NCBI RefSeq assembly: GCF_001598275.1
Contig: NZ_BCYQ01000011.1
Location: 27,468 to 91,467, forward strand
DNA length: 64,000 nucleotides
From: Moraxella oblonga NBRC 102422
GTDB taxonomy: Bacteria; Pseudomonadota; Gammaproteobacteria; Pseudomonadales; Moraxellaceae
Direction of reading: 5' to 3'
Within the stretch, counting starts at the first letter, position 1. Each line of letters begins with the position of its first letter. The notes under the pieces are model-generated. The model was not told the DNA's origin and ran no database searches. It saw nothing but the letters and a program-made list of their open reading frames with translations. Position numbers and translations under genes: made by a program. Below, piece by piece: positions 44,287-53,311 of this stretch.

Positions 44287-46341
44287 ATGAAAAACCCCTT
44301 TTCTGGCACACAAGACAAAAGCGTCCGTATTTTTCAAATTCGGGTGCTTATTTCCGCTTTGTTTGTCATGACAGGATTGTCGGGCTTGGCATTTCGCTAT
44401 GGGCAACTCCAAATCCAAGAATACAACAAATACAGCACCAACGCCGAAAACAACCGAATCAAACTCATCTCAAACCCACCTCCTCGTGGCTACATCTATG
44501 ACCGCAATGGTATTTTACTTGCGGATAACACACCTGTATTTACCGCCATCATTAGCCCTGATGAGGTTGATGATCCAGAGTATACCCTAAAACTGCTTGC
44601 CCCCATTTTTGAACTCACCGAAGAAGACATCACGGATATTTTGGCTCGTATCAGCAAAACCAAAAATGACCCTGTTACCATCAAAATGGATTTGACCGAA
44701 GACCACATCGCCAAATTCAGCGAACGCAAGCCATTTTTTCGTGGTGTAAGTATCCAATCCAAACTTAGTCGTGTCTATCCACATGATGAGCTGTTTGCTC
44801 ATGTCATCGGCTATGTAGGACGTATTAACGACAAAGAATCTAAAACCATAAAAGCTGACCCTCATAAACAAGCCCTATACGCTGGTACGGATTTGATTGG
44901 TAAATTGGGCATTGAAAAACAATACGAAGAAGTATTACTTGGCAAACCCGGCTATCAGTCAGTAGAAGCCAACGCTCATGGCGAAGTGCTTCGTAGGCTT
45001 GACAGTAAAGCTGCGGTAGCAGGCAACGACTTGTACCTAAGTTTGGACTACGGTTTACAAAAAGTCGCCCAAGACCAACTCGCTGGCAGGCGTGGAGCAA
45101 TTGTGGCACTTGACCCAAAAAATGGCGATGTGCTTGCTTTTGTCTCAAACCCCAGTTTTGACCCCAACCCCTTTGTTTCTGGCATTTCATCACAAGCCTA
45201 TGCTGTCTTGCGTGATGACATAGACCAACCTCTATACAACCGAGCCTTACAAGGACTCTACCCACCCGCATCTACCATCAAACCCTTTGAAGCGATGGGG
45301 TTTTTACACCACAAAATCATGCGATGGGAAGATGTGATTCATGACCCTGGTTATTTTAGCTTACCAGGAGATAAGCACAAATTCCGTGACTGGAAAAAGG
45401 GAGGTCATGGCATGGTTAATATGAACAAATCCATCGTCATGAGTGTAGACACCTATTATTATAAAAATTCATATAAAATGGGCATTGATAAACTACATAG
45501 TTGGATGAGTGGATTTGGTTTTGGCAAAAAAACAGGGATTGACCTACCGCACGAAAAAGCCGGTATCATGCCCTCCCCCGAATGGAAAATGAAAACCTAT
45601 GGCAAAGAATGGCTACCGGGCGAGACTATTTCGGTATCTATCGGGCAAGGAGCTTTTTTGGCAAGCCCCCTCCAAGTCGCCAACGCTACCGCCATGACCG
45701 CCAATTTGGGTAAGCACCTTACCCCCCACATTCTCAAAAATTCCACAGGGGCAGAATACGTCAAAGTCATTGATAAACCTGATGGCGTGATTGAGTTTAA
45801 TGGCAAAAAATCCGACTGGCTACGTATGCATACCGCCATGGAAGATACCGTCAAACGAGGCACCGCCAAAGGCATTTACACCCCCAAATACCGCATCGCA
45901 GGCAAAACAGGTACGGCACAGGTCAAATCCATCGCACAAGGCAAAACTTATAACAAAGCCCTACTAAGCTCTCGCCACTGGGACCATGCGTGGTTTACAG
46001 GTTTTGCTCCTGTTGATGACCCCCAAATCGCCCTAGCAGTCATTGTTGAAAATGGTGGTGGTGGTAGTAAAGTGGCTGCACCCATTGGACGAGCTTTGTT
46101 TGATTATTGGGTACTACAACGTGAGAAGAACCCCATACGACCACCTAATGCTACCGAGATGACAAAAATCCGAGCCAAAAAACACGCCCAAATGCAAGCC
46201 AAAATTGTCGCCATGCAAAAACACAAAGCCCTAGAAAAACAAAGAGAGCTTGAAAAGCAAAAAGAAACAGAAAAGTTAGCCCTAGAAAAACAACACGAAA
46301 CCAACAAACCACACACAAACCAAAGCAACAACGCCCAATGA
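44287..46341 (+). CDS. mrdA: Penicillin-binding protein 2
   Basis: The 684-residue class B transpeptidase of the elongasome cross-links lateral-wall peptidoglycan. A single N-terminal transmembrane helix is followed by the dimerisation domain (PPRGYIYDRNGILLADN). The transpeptidase has the catalytic Ser329 in PASTIK, S386-V-D and K540-T-G. The C-terminus carries a 50-residue Lys/Glu/Gln-rich coiled tail (KALEKQRELEKQKETEK) that is not usual for PBP2. It overlaps rsmD by four bases. No rodA lies next to it. Confidence 0.94.
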   Translation: MKNPFSGTQDKSVRIFQIRVLISALFVMTGLSGLAFRYGQLQIQEYNKYSTNAENNRIKLISNPPPRGYIYDRNGILLADNTPVFTAIISPDEVDDPEYTLKLLAPIFELTEEDITDILARISKTKNDPVTIKMDLTEDHIAKFSERKPFFRGVSIQSKLSRVYPHDELFAHVIGYVGRINDKESKTIKADPHKQALYAGTDLIGKLGIEKQYEEVLLGKPGYQSVEANAHGEVLRRLDSKAAVAGNDLYLSLDYGLQKVAQDQLAGRRGAIVALDPKNGDVLAFVSNPSFDPNPFVSGISSQAYAVLRDDIDQPLYNRALQGLYPPASTIKPFEAMGFLHHKIMRWEDVIHDPGYFSLPGDKHKFRDWKKGGHGMVNMNKSIVMSVDTYYYKNSYKMGIDKLHSWMSGFGFGKKTGIDLPHEKAGIMPSPEWKMKTYGKEWLPGETISVSIGQGAFLASPLQVANATAMTANLGKHLTPHILKNSTGAEYVKVIDKPDGVIEFNGKKSDWLRMHTAMEDTVKRGTAKGIYTPKYRIAGKTGTAQVKSIAQGKTYNKALLSSRHWDHAWFTGFAPVDDPQIALAVIVENGGGGSKVAAPIGRALFDYWVLQREKNPIRPPNATEMTKIRAKKHAQMQAKIVAMQKHKALEKQRELEKQKETEKLALEKQHETNKPHTNQSNNAQ

Positions 46342-46919
46342 GAAATGCCACAAAAAAACCCACCACCAACCAAGTACGTATTATTGGTGGTATGCACAAA
46401 CGCCGATTACTTAGTTTTTTGGACATTGATGGCTTACGTCCCACACCTGACCGCTTGCGTGAAACACTCTTTAATTGGCTAATGTCTGATATGCTAGATG
46501 CAACGGTGCTAGACGTGTGTGCTGGTTCGGGCGTGTTGGGCTTTGAGGCACTCTCTCGAGGGGCGAAGTCAGTAGTAATGATAGAACCAAGCAAACAAGC
46601 TGGCGAGCTTAGCAAAAACGCCAAAATACTCAACTGCACCGCTCAGCTTCATCTCATCAATACCACCGCCCAAAATGCCCTACCCACACTTAACACACCT
46701 TTTGATGTGATATTTTTAGACCCACCTTATGATTTAAACTTATGGCAATCTCTGCTTGACCTTATCATCATGCATGGGTTGTACCATGACGACACACTGA
46801 TTTATAGTGAGAGCAATCGCCCCTTGACAGAAGTTTTTACCACGCCCATAGAACTCATCAAATCCACCAAAATCGGACAAATTCACGCAGGCATTTTTAG
46901 GCTTGACCCAACACCATGA
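46338..46919 (+). CDS. rsmD: 16S rRNA (guanine966-N2)-methyltransferase
   Basis: The 193-residue SAM-dependent enzyme has RIIGGMHKRRLL, RPTPDRLRETLFNWL, motif I DVCAGSGVLGFEAL and the catalytic FLDPPYDLNLW. It overlaps both neighbours by four bases (ATGA) and lies in the mrdA operon. Confidence 0.95.
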   Translation: MRNATKKPTTNQVRIIGGMHKRRLLSFLDIDGLRPTPDRLRETLFNWLMSDMLDATVLDVCAGSGVLGFEALSRGAKSVVMIEPSKQAGELSKNAKILNCTAQLHLINTTAQNALPTLNTPFDVIFLDPPYDLNLWQSLLDLIIMHGLYHDDTLIYSESNRPLTEVFTTPIELIKSTKIGQIHAGIFRLDPTP

Positions 46920-48265
46920 AAACCATTCAACTTGCCATCATCGGACACACCAACACAGGCAAAACTTCACTCATGCGAACCCTGCTTCGCAACGATGAAT
47001 TTGGCGAAGTCAAAAATGAATCCGCCACTACTCGCCATGTGGAAGCAGTTACCCTATACAGTACCACCAAGCACCCTTTGGTGGTGCTACATGACACACC
47101 GGGCTTAGAAGATGCCAGTGGCGTGATGGATTATTTGCACGAACACACCGACCCACGCAAAGATGGCGTAGACAGGCTACAAGCCTTTTTGGAGGCGGTA
47201 CGCACACATTCTCCCAAGTTACATGACGATTTTTCCCAAGAAGCCAAAGTAGTAAATGCCCTACTTCATGCTGATGTCGCCATCTATGTGGTGGACGTGC
47301 GTGAACCCATTTTATCCAAATACCAAGACGAATTGGCGATTTTGGCAAGCTCTGGCGTGCCTGTATTGCCTGTATTTAATTTTGTCAAATCTGACCAACA
47401 AAAAGCAGATGAGTGGCGACAAATGCTCTCTCGTAGAGCCTTGCACGTTTGTCATGCTTTTGATACGGTAGCCTTTGATTTTGAAGCAGAAATGCTCCTT
47501 TGGCAATATCTACACACACTCACCCACGCCCAAGCCTTTGACATTTTACAACATGAACGGCGTGAATTATGGCACGAACTGGGCGAAAAAGGCAGTTTTA
47601 TCATCGCTGATACGCTCATCAATATCGCCAGTTTTAGCCAAAAGATTGCCGAAAATACCGACCCTGCCCCCACATTGACACTCATACAGAACGCTGTTCG
47701 CCAAGTGGTTAGACAAACCGAACAAAAACTGCTCTCACTGTATCGCTTTTATCATACAGATGTTGTACAGTTGGATTTACACATACAAAGCACTACCCAA
47801 GACATATTTGACCGTGAACTTTTGACACGTTATGGCATACGCACCGCAGGCGGTGGCATGGCTGGCATGATTGTGGGTGCTGGTATTGACGTGGCGACTT
47901 TTGGGGCAAGCTTAGGGCTAGGAACTGCCATTGGTGGTATGTTGGGCGGACTATTACCCAACGCCCAAACCATCAAAGATAAAGCCACAAATGTAAAAAC
48001 ACTGCATGTTGATGATGCAACCCTAACGGTCATCGCCACTCAATTGCAAAGGTTGCACCACATTTTACGTCATCGTGGGCACGCCAGTCTTGATACCATC
48101 AGCACACAAACTGACCAATCAATTTGGCAAAAAATCCCAACACCACTCAAAAAAGCCAAAGCTTATCAACATTATTCTGACATCGGTAGCCCCAACCAAA
48201 GCACGCAAACACTCAGAGCAGAGCTGTCAGAAGCGTTGGCAATGGTATTGGAAAAGCAACTTTAA
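46916..48265 (+). CDS. DUF3482 family GTPase
   Basis: The 449-residue protein starts with a TRAFAC-type G domain: Walker A GHTNTGKTSL, DTPGLED as G3 and a NFVKSD sequence near the G4 position. The C-terminal DUF3482 region contains a glycine-rich hydrophobic hairpin (GMIVGAGIDVATFGASLGLGTAIGGMLGGLL) that may contact membrane. The function is unknown. It overlaps rsmD by four bases. Confidence 0.85.
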   Translation: MKTIQLAIIGHTNTGKTSLMRTLLRNDEFGEVKNESATTRHVEAVTLYSTTKHPLVVLHDTPGLEDASGVMDYLHEHTDPRKDGVDRLQAFLEAVRTHSPKLHDDFSQEAKVVNALLHADVAIYVVDVREPILSKYQDELAILASSGVPVLPVFNFVKSDQQKADEWRQMLSRRALHVCHAFDTVAFDFEAEMLLWQYLHTLTHAQAFDILQHERRELWHELGEKGSFIIADTLINIASFSQKIAENTDPAPTLTLIQNAVRQVVRQTEQKLLSLYRFYHTDVVQLDLHIQSTTQDIFDRELLTRYGIRTAGGGMAGMIVGAGIDVATFGASLGLGTAIGGMLGGLLPNAQTIKDKATNVKTLHVDDATLTVIATQLQRLHHILRHRGHASLDTISTQTDQSIWQKIPTPLKKAKAYQHYSDIGSPNQSTQTLRAELSEALAMVLEKQL

Positions 48266-48331
48266 TACACTTGGTGGGTGATTGGCATGGCTGTAATTTT
48301 ACCACCCCACACCAATCAGCCTTGTGTATTA
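48263..48331. other. Dyad spanning two convergent stop codons
   Basis: TAATACAC (48263-48270) pairs with GTGTATTA (48324-48331), and TGATTGG (48279-48285) with CCAATCA (48312-48318). Both flanking stop codons lie within the outer arms. It may act as a bidirectional transcription end, though no T tract follows. Confidence 0.4.
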
Positions 48332-48658
48332 GCGACACACCTTGTTGCCCACGACAACAGAGCTGTCCTTACATACATATTTGCCCGTTGATACTTCACA
48401 ATGGCTAAATCCGCCATGCTGACGGCAGGGGTGGTTATTGCTAGAACCACTAGAACCACCACCAAAACGATAGCTCACCTTTGAACGCTCTTGTTCTTTT
48501 TTGGTGGAGGTCGTTTGGGTGCTGGGTTTGATTTGATAATGCGATTTGCCACCAATACCACCACCCTTTCCACCACCGCCTTTACCACCCTTAGCGATTG
48601 CAGGGCTGACAAGTGATAACGCCATCACACAAAAGACCACTTTGATTACCATTTTCAT
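48329..48658 (-). CDS. Small secreted glycine/cysteine-rich protein
   Basis: The 109-residue protein has a signal peptide ending SPAIA-KGG. A glycine-lysine-rich stretch, a linker and a cysteine-containing end (HPCRQHGGFSHCEVSTGKYVCKD, with a last VCR) follow. The four cysteines may form two disulfides in the periplasm. The CxxHGGxxxC part resembles small DUF3761-like secreted proteins, uncertainly. AAGGGAT precedes the ATG. Confidence 0.65.
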   Translation of the reverse strand: MKMVIKVVFCVMALSLVSPAIAKGGKGGGGKGGGIGGKSHYQIKPSTQTTSTKKEQERSKVSYRFGGGSSGSSNNHPCRQHGGFSHCEVSTGKYVCKDSSVVVGNKVCR

Positions 48659-48679
48659 AAATTATCCCTTCATTGATGA

Positions 48680-49339
48680 TTAAAATTTCACCGTAATCAC
48701 ACCGTCATTACCTGCTTTGAGCATGATGTGAGCGGATTGACTGGCAAAAATACCATTACACACCACACCCACGATGTTGTTGAGCGTTTTTTCAAGCTCG
48801 CTAGGATTTTTGATGTCCAAATCATAAGTATCCAAAATCACGTTCCCATAATCAGTAACAAACCCTTCACGATACACAGGGTCGCCGCCAAGTTTAACCA
48901 GCTCACGAGCCACATAAGAGCGAGCTTGGGGCAACACTTCCACCGCCACAGGAAATTTACCCAACTTCTCAACAGTTTTGCTATCATCTACCATACACAC
49001 AAAAGTTTTGGCACACGCCGCCACGATTTTTTCGCGGGTCAAAGCACCGCCACCCCCCTTAATCATGTTGCCATGAGGGTCTATCTCATCAGCCCCATCA
49101 ACATACAAATCCAGCTCACCCACCGTATTTAGGTCAAAAATCTCAATACCCAAGGCACGCAATTTATCTTCGGTAACTTGGGAGCTTGTTACCGCCCCTT
49201 TTAGGCGAACTTGGGGAAGTAGCTCAATCAGGCAATTTACCGTACTGCCTGTTCCCACTCCCAAAATCATGCCATCATCAATATAAGTAAGGGCGGATTT
49301 GGCAGCAGCTTGTTTTTGGGCAAGTTTTGGGTCGCTCAT
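48680..49339 (-). CDS. rpiA: Ribose-5-phosphate isomerase A
   Basis: The protein of about 219 residues interconverts ribose-5-phosphate and ribulose-5-phosphate. Signatures are [56 protein letters not shown] (catalytic Asp and Lys) and [14 protein letters not shown]. The ATG at 49339 matches the family start ([17 protein letters not shown]). Confidence 0.96.
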   Translation of the reverse strand: MSDPKLAQKQAAAKSALTYIDDGMILGVGTGSTVNCLIELLPQVRLKGAVTSSQVTEDKLRALGIEIFDLNTVGELDLYVDGADEIDPHGNMIKGGGGALTREKIVAACAKTFVCMVDDSKTVEKLGKFPVAVEVLPQARSYVARELVKLGGDPVYREGFVTDYGNVILDTYDLDIKNPSELEKTLNNIVGVVCNGIFASQSAHIMLKAGNDGVITVKF

Positions 49340-49383
49340 AATCAATTCTCTTTAAAAAATAAATAATTTTAGTCTAAAAAGTA

Positions 49384-49443
49384 CACAAAACTTGGTTTGA
49401 TATTTGCACCAAATTTATCAAAGGGTCAAAACCAAGTTTTGTG
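49384..49443. other. Long hairpin upstream of rpiA
   Basis: CACAAAACTTGGTTT (49384-49398) and AAACCAAGTTTTGTG (49429-49443) form a perfect 15-bp inverted repeat around a 30-base loop. No T tract follows on either strand. It lies between the rpiA start and the end of the 49519 gene and may be a read-through barrier or small repeat. Confidence 0.45.
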
Positions 49444-49518
49444 GGAAATTTATTGATAAAATCTCATCAGCAATTAAAATTAGGTCGTCGGTTTTCCAAG
49501 TTTTGAAAAATGCCAAAT

Positions 49519-50124
49519 TTACCAATCAACATAATGGTTTTCATGTAATGTAATAGCATCATGATTGGGGTTGTTTTTAATTTCCAACACCAAACTTTCT
49601 ATCAAAAATGCCAATTTATCCATAGGGATTTTATAACGTTCACCATCTACTTCAATATAATAATGGCAAGTTGGATTATCAAATAAAAAATAACGAAATT
49701 TCTGACCTTTTATCGCCACCACCAACCAATGTACCACGCCCCAAGTTTCAATTTTACTAACTTGATGATCTACCGATTTATTATCAATCACCATATTACC
49801 ATAATTATCATACATTTTGACAAAATGCTTGGCAAAAGTGATGATTGGTAGTGGTGTATTGGCTTTTAAATTAAAATGACGATAATGAAAAATATAAAAC
49901 CAAAAAGATGGCAAACAAATCAATGAGAAAAATACCAAAAAACCAATTGGGGCATCCGCATCATAAATCCACCAACCCACCATCAATATAAAAAAAGCCA
50001 ACCCAAAACGCAAACGAAATCGCAGGTTTTTATCAATAGGTTCAATATCATCAATCACCTGCCAAATCGTGATAGGCAATGATAGAGACGTGTTGGGAGC
50101 TAGGTCTTGCTCTATGACTTTCAT
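49519..50124 (-). CDS. Hypothetical membrane protein
   Basis: The protein of about 201 residues has two adjacent transmembrane helices (LAFFILMVGWWIYDADAPIGFLVFFSLICLPSFW) and a C-terminal beta-rich cytoplasmic domain (WGVVHWLVVAIKGQKFRYF). I chose the ATG at 50124 because AAAGG precedes it; an earlier ATG (50145) is in frame. It resembles the PH-like membrane protein at 18860 in style only. Confidence 0.6.
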   Translation of the reverse strand: MKVIEQDLAPNTSLSLPITIWQVIDDIEPIDKNLRFRLRFGLAFFILMVGWWIYDADAPIGFLVFFSLICLPSFWFYIFHYRHFNLKANTPLPIITFAKHFVKMYDNYGNMVIDNKSVDHQVSKIETWGVVHWLVVAIKGQKFRYFLFDNPTCHYYIEVDGERYKIPMDKLAFLIESLVLEIKNNPNHDAITLHENHYVDW

Positions 50125-50175
50125 AGGGTTACCTTTTATCGTCATTTTACTAAAATTTTTATCAAAATGATAGTA

Positions 50176-50733
50176 TTACAAAGCCAATCGCTCCAAATAT
50201 TTGGGCGGTACAGTGTCCACGAGCCACACGCCATTAGCCGAGCGATAAAACACCACGCCATCTGCCACCATCTGAGCCGTGTCCACCCGTAGCACCGCCA
50301 CTGCCCCATGACGCTTACCAACCTTTATCGCTGTCTGTACATCACCACTTAAATGCACATGATGGCGAGTTTTGGGAATTAAACCCATTTGCCAAATGCC
50401 ATCAAGGCTATCTATCGCCGTACCGTGATACAATATGGGCGGGGGTATTTGTGGTGATAAATTCAAATCCACAGCCACCGAATGTCCTTGATTGGCACGG
50501 ATTTTTAACCCATCATCGCTATACGAAAAGCGTTTTTTGTCGTTATTTGCCACCACTTCATCAAGCATGGCACGAGTCATGGGAAATTGACTGTTTTGCA
50601 AAGCATTGAGTAAAGTTTCCACCGCCACATAACCGTGATTATCAAGCACAATCCCTATCAATTCAGGTTTGTGGCGTAAAATGCGACTTAAAAAACGACT
50701 GTGATTTTTTAGGGATTTTTCATCAAGTATCAT
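50176..50733 (-). CDS. kptA: RNA 2'-phosphotransferase (Tpt1/KptA)
   Basis: The protein of about 185 residues has the Tpt1 layout: LSRILRHKPELIGI with the catalytic Arg/His, a winged-helix N-domain, LYHGTAIDSLDGIWQMGLIPKTRHHVHLS and RHGAVAVLRVDTA. It removes 2'-phosphates with NAD; the bacterial role is unsettled because tRNA splicing junctions of this kind are absent. The ATG at 50733 follows GGAAA, and an upstream TTG at 50745 is possible. Confidence 0.9.
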   Translation of the reverse strand: MILDEKSLKNHSRFLSRILRHKPELIGIVLDNHGYVAVETLLNALQNSQFPMTRAMLDEVVANNDKKRFSYSDDGLKIRANQGHSVAVDLNLSPQIPPPILYHGTAIDSLDGIWQMGLIPKTRHHVHLSGDVQTAIKVGKRHGAVAVLRVDTAQMVADGVVFYRSANGVWLVDTVPPKYLERLAL

Positions 50734-50893
50734 ACATTTTTCCAAAAAAATAAATCCTTGCCAAATATAGCAAGGATTAAACAGCTTGTCAAAAAATAAA
50801 ATGGTCGTTATAGATGTAAGTTTAAAGGTTTAATAAACAAACCTCACTCTCAACCTAAAAATGTGAATTGTTTGGTTTAGATTTATTTATTAG

Positions 50894-51012
50894 ACTTCCT
50901 GCAAAACTAGGTTTTTTTGTTCGCCCTGAGCTTGTCGAAGGGTAGGAAAACAGTGGCGGTTCGACAAGCTCACCACGAACGGTTTTCCTTGTTTTTGAGT
51001 TTTGCAGGAAGT
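50894..51012. repeat. Nested palindromic element with copy 2 of the GAGCTTGTCGAA repeat
   Basis: Outer arms ACTTCCTGCAAAACT (50894-50908) and AGTTTTGCAGGAAGT (50998-51012) are perfect 15-bp inverted repeats, extending with few mismatches to about 23 bp. Inside lies the same REP-like palindrome as at 15099, here at 50919-50987: GAGCTTGTCGAA pairs with TTCGACAAGCTC. The outer arms look like terminal inverted repeats of a non-autonomous element. Confidence 0.75.
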
Positions 51013-51203
51013 TTATTAAAGGGTGAACGGTTTTTGTTGTGATTTAACTTTTCTTACCATAAACAAAAACCATCTGTTGGGTTTTGAGTAAAATTTACTA
51101 TAAAACCCAAATGCCAACATTCAGCGATATAAATTTCACCCAGTTAATGTTTATCCACATTTCATTCATGAAAAAGATTATGTTAAATAAATTTTAAGGC
51201 AAA

Positions 51204-51314
<111 letters not shown>

Positions 51315-51392
51315 AGTGTTATTATAGGTTATTTTTAAAATTTTGCAAGCACTTTTTGCAATTTTTTGTAAAATTATATAACACATTGAAAT

Positions 51393-52085
51393 TTATAAAT
51401 TTTTGGCAAAATTATCCACCCACGCCAGTCGCTCCAATGTTCCTACATCCACCCAAGTATCACTGATGATTTCGCCAGAGATGCGATGTTCATTCATCGC
51501 TTGACGCAGATACGGAGCAAGCGGTGCAATCTGCCCCACCGCCACATCTGCCACAATGTCAGGCGACATCACGCTAATGCCCGAAAACGTCAAGTCAGAT
51601 TTGTCCGTTTTGGGATAGACTTTGCCATCATTTAGCACAAAATCACCATCAGGATTATGTTCGGGGTTGGCAACCAAACCCAGATGAGCCAACCTATCAC
51701 CAAGCGTAACCGCACGAAACCGACCAAAATCAGTCGTTGTCCACACATCGCCATTGACGAGCAAAAATGGTTTGTGGGCAAGCAAGCCTTGTGATAAAGC
51801 ATAGCGTATCCCCCCTGCCGTCTCCAATGGCTCATCAAGTACACTCTCATCAGAGATGTGCAAATTAACCCCCAATGTCATCTGCGATAATGCTTGTATC
51901 AACACATCACCCAAATAACCTGCATTAATGACAATATCACTAATACCCGCCTGCCGTAAGCGTTCAATATGCCAGACGATGAGCGGTTTACCTGCTACAA
52001 GAACAAGTGGCTTGGGAGTGGTGAGTGTCAAAGGTCTCATGCGAGTGCCTTTGCCTGCCGATAAAATCATGGCTTGGGTAATCAT
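51393..52085 (-). CDS. murU: N-acetylmuramate-1-phosphate uridylyltransferase
   Basis: The 230-residue nucleotidyltransferase makes UDP-MurNAc in the cell-wall recycling bypass. Motifs are AMILSAGKGTRMRPLTLTTPKPL (the NTP-binding signature), ETAGGIRYAL, LVNGDVW and SDTWVDVGTLERL. The identification relies on the amgK neighbour, as in Pseudomonas. Confidence 0.9.
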   Translation of the reverse strand: MITQAMILSAGKGTRMRPLTLTTPKPLVLVAGKPLIVWHIERLRQAGISDIVINAGYLGDVLIQALSQMTLGVNLHISDESVLDEPLETAGGIRYALSQGLLAHKPFLLVNGDVWTTTDFGRFRAVTLGDRLAHLGLVANPEHNPDGDFVLNDGKVYPKTDKSDLTFSGISVMSPDIVADVAVGQIAPLAPYLRQAMNEHRISGEIISDTWVDVGTLERLAWVDNFAKNL

Positions 52086-52180
52086 AGTGCTTTAACTGCT
52101 TTAAACGATTAAATTTTAATTTAATAAATTTGTTAGGCACATTATGCACCCAACCAATTGATTTGAAAGTGAGATTTATT

Positions 52181-53197
52181 TTATGCAAATTTTTGTTGAT
52201 AATTGGGCATGACTTTTTTATCAAGCCAAGCCAAAAATTCGCCATAAACCACATTATTACCATGTTCGCTAAGCCATGCCAATTCAATGCGTAAATCATT
52301 CATGACTTTTGGGATATTGGTCAAATAGCGGTCTTTACCATCTCTTTGATATAGGCGAACAAAAATGCCCAATACCTTTAAATGTCTTTGGATACCCATG
52401 ATATTAACATCTTTGGTAAAAGCATGAATATCATCTTTGCGGTGAATGAGTGTATAAAATTCTTCAATTTTTTGATTGACCCATACCTCATCTTCGTCAA
52501 TATAAGCATCTCTTACCAAACTGACCAAATCATAAGTGTCTGCCCCAATGAGAGCATCTTGGAAATCAATCACACCAAGAGCATCAGAGGATTTGTCCGC
52601 CATAAGATTACGACTGTGATAATCACGATGTACAATCACTTTGGGTTGTGTTTGAATGTTGTCAAGCAATATTTTTTGTAATCGTTGCCATAATAATAAT
52701 GACAAATCATCAAATTGAACATTGACATAAGGCAAAAACCATTCTGAAAACAAATTCATCTCAGCAGTGAGTTTGTCATCATCATAAGGTGGCAAATCCA
52801 CATCGGTGCGTATTTGTTGTAATTGAGCAAGGGTATGTAAGGCAGTGGTGTAATGTTTGTCTTTTTGGTTTTTATCTAAAATTAAATGAGCAAATTCGGT
52901 CGTGCCAAAATCTTGGAGCAACAAAAAACCACGTTCAATATCAGAAGCGATAATATCAGGCACATTGACTTTTTCGGATAAAATGTGAGCAACTTTGACA
53001 AATTCAACCACGCTTTCTTTTTGGGGGGGTGCGTCCATAAGCAAATAGCTCATTTCATCACGCCCAATCTCACTGCCAACATGAAAAAAAATGCGGTGAT
53101 AACGGCGAAAACTGGCATCGCCTGCCAAACTCTCCACACGAAAACCTTGTGTCAAATGCGTGTTTAAAAATGTCATCATTTCATCAGTGCGGTTCAT
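52181..53197 (-). CDS. amgK: N-acetylmuramate/N-acetylglucosamine kinase (AmgK)
   Basis: The 338-residue aminoglycoside-phosphotransferase-fold kinase phosphorylates MurNAc at C1 for MurU. It has LAGDASFRRYHRIFF, FLLLQDFGTTEF, the catalytic VHRDYHSRNLM (Brenner motif) and VIDFQDALIGADTYDLVSLV. Together with MurU it bypasses de novo UDP-MurNAc synthesis, a route linked to fosfomycin tolerance. It is divergent from lptD. Confidence 0.92.
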   Translation of the reverse strand: MNRTDEMMTFLNTHLTQGFRVESLAGDASFRRYHRIFFHVGSEIGRDEMSYLLMDAPPQKESVVEFVKVAHILSEKVNVPDIIASDIERGFLLLQDFGTTEFAHLILDKNQKDKHYTTALHTLAQLQQIRTDVDLPPYDDDKLTAEMNLFSEWFLPYVNVQFDDLSLLLWQRLQKILLDNIQTQPKVIVHRDYHSRNLMADKSSDALGVIDFQDALIGADTYDLVSLVRDAYIDEDEVWVNQKIEEFYTLIHRKDDIHAFTKDVNIMGIQRHLKVLGIFVRLYQRDGKDRYLTNIPKVMNDLRIELAWLSEHGNNVVYGEFLAWLDKKVMPNYQQKFA

Positions 53198-53311
53198 GGC
53201 TTACCCTTTTATAAAAAAATAAATGCTAGTTTAGCTTAATTTTCGCATTTTCTCTACAAAAATGGTGTAAAATAGGCGAATTTTTTATTATTTTGGTATT
53301 TAAGGCACATC

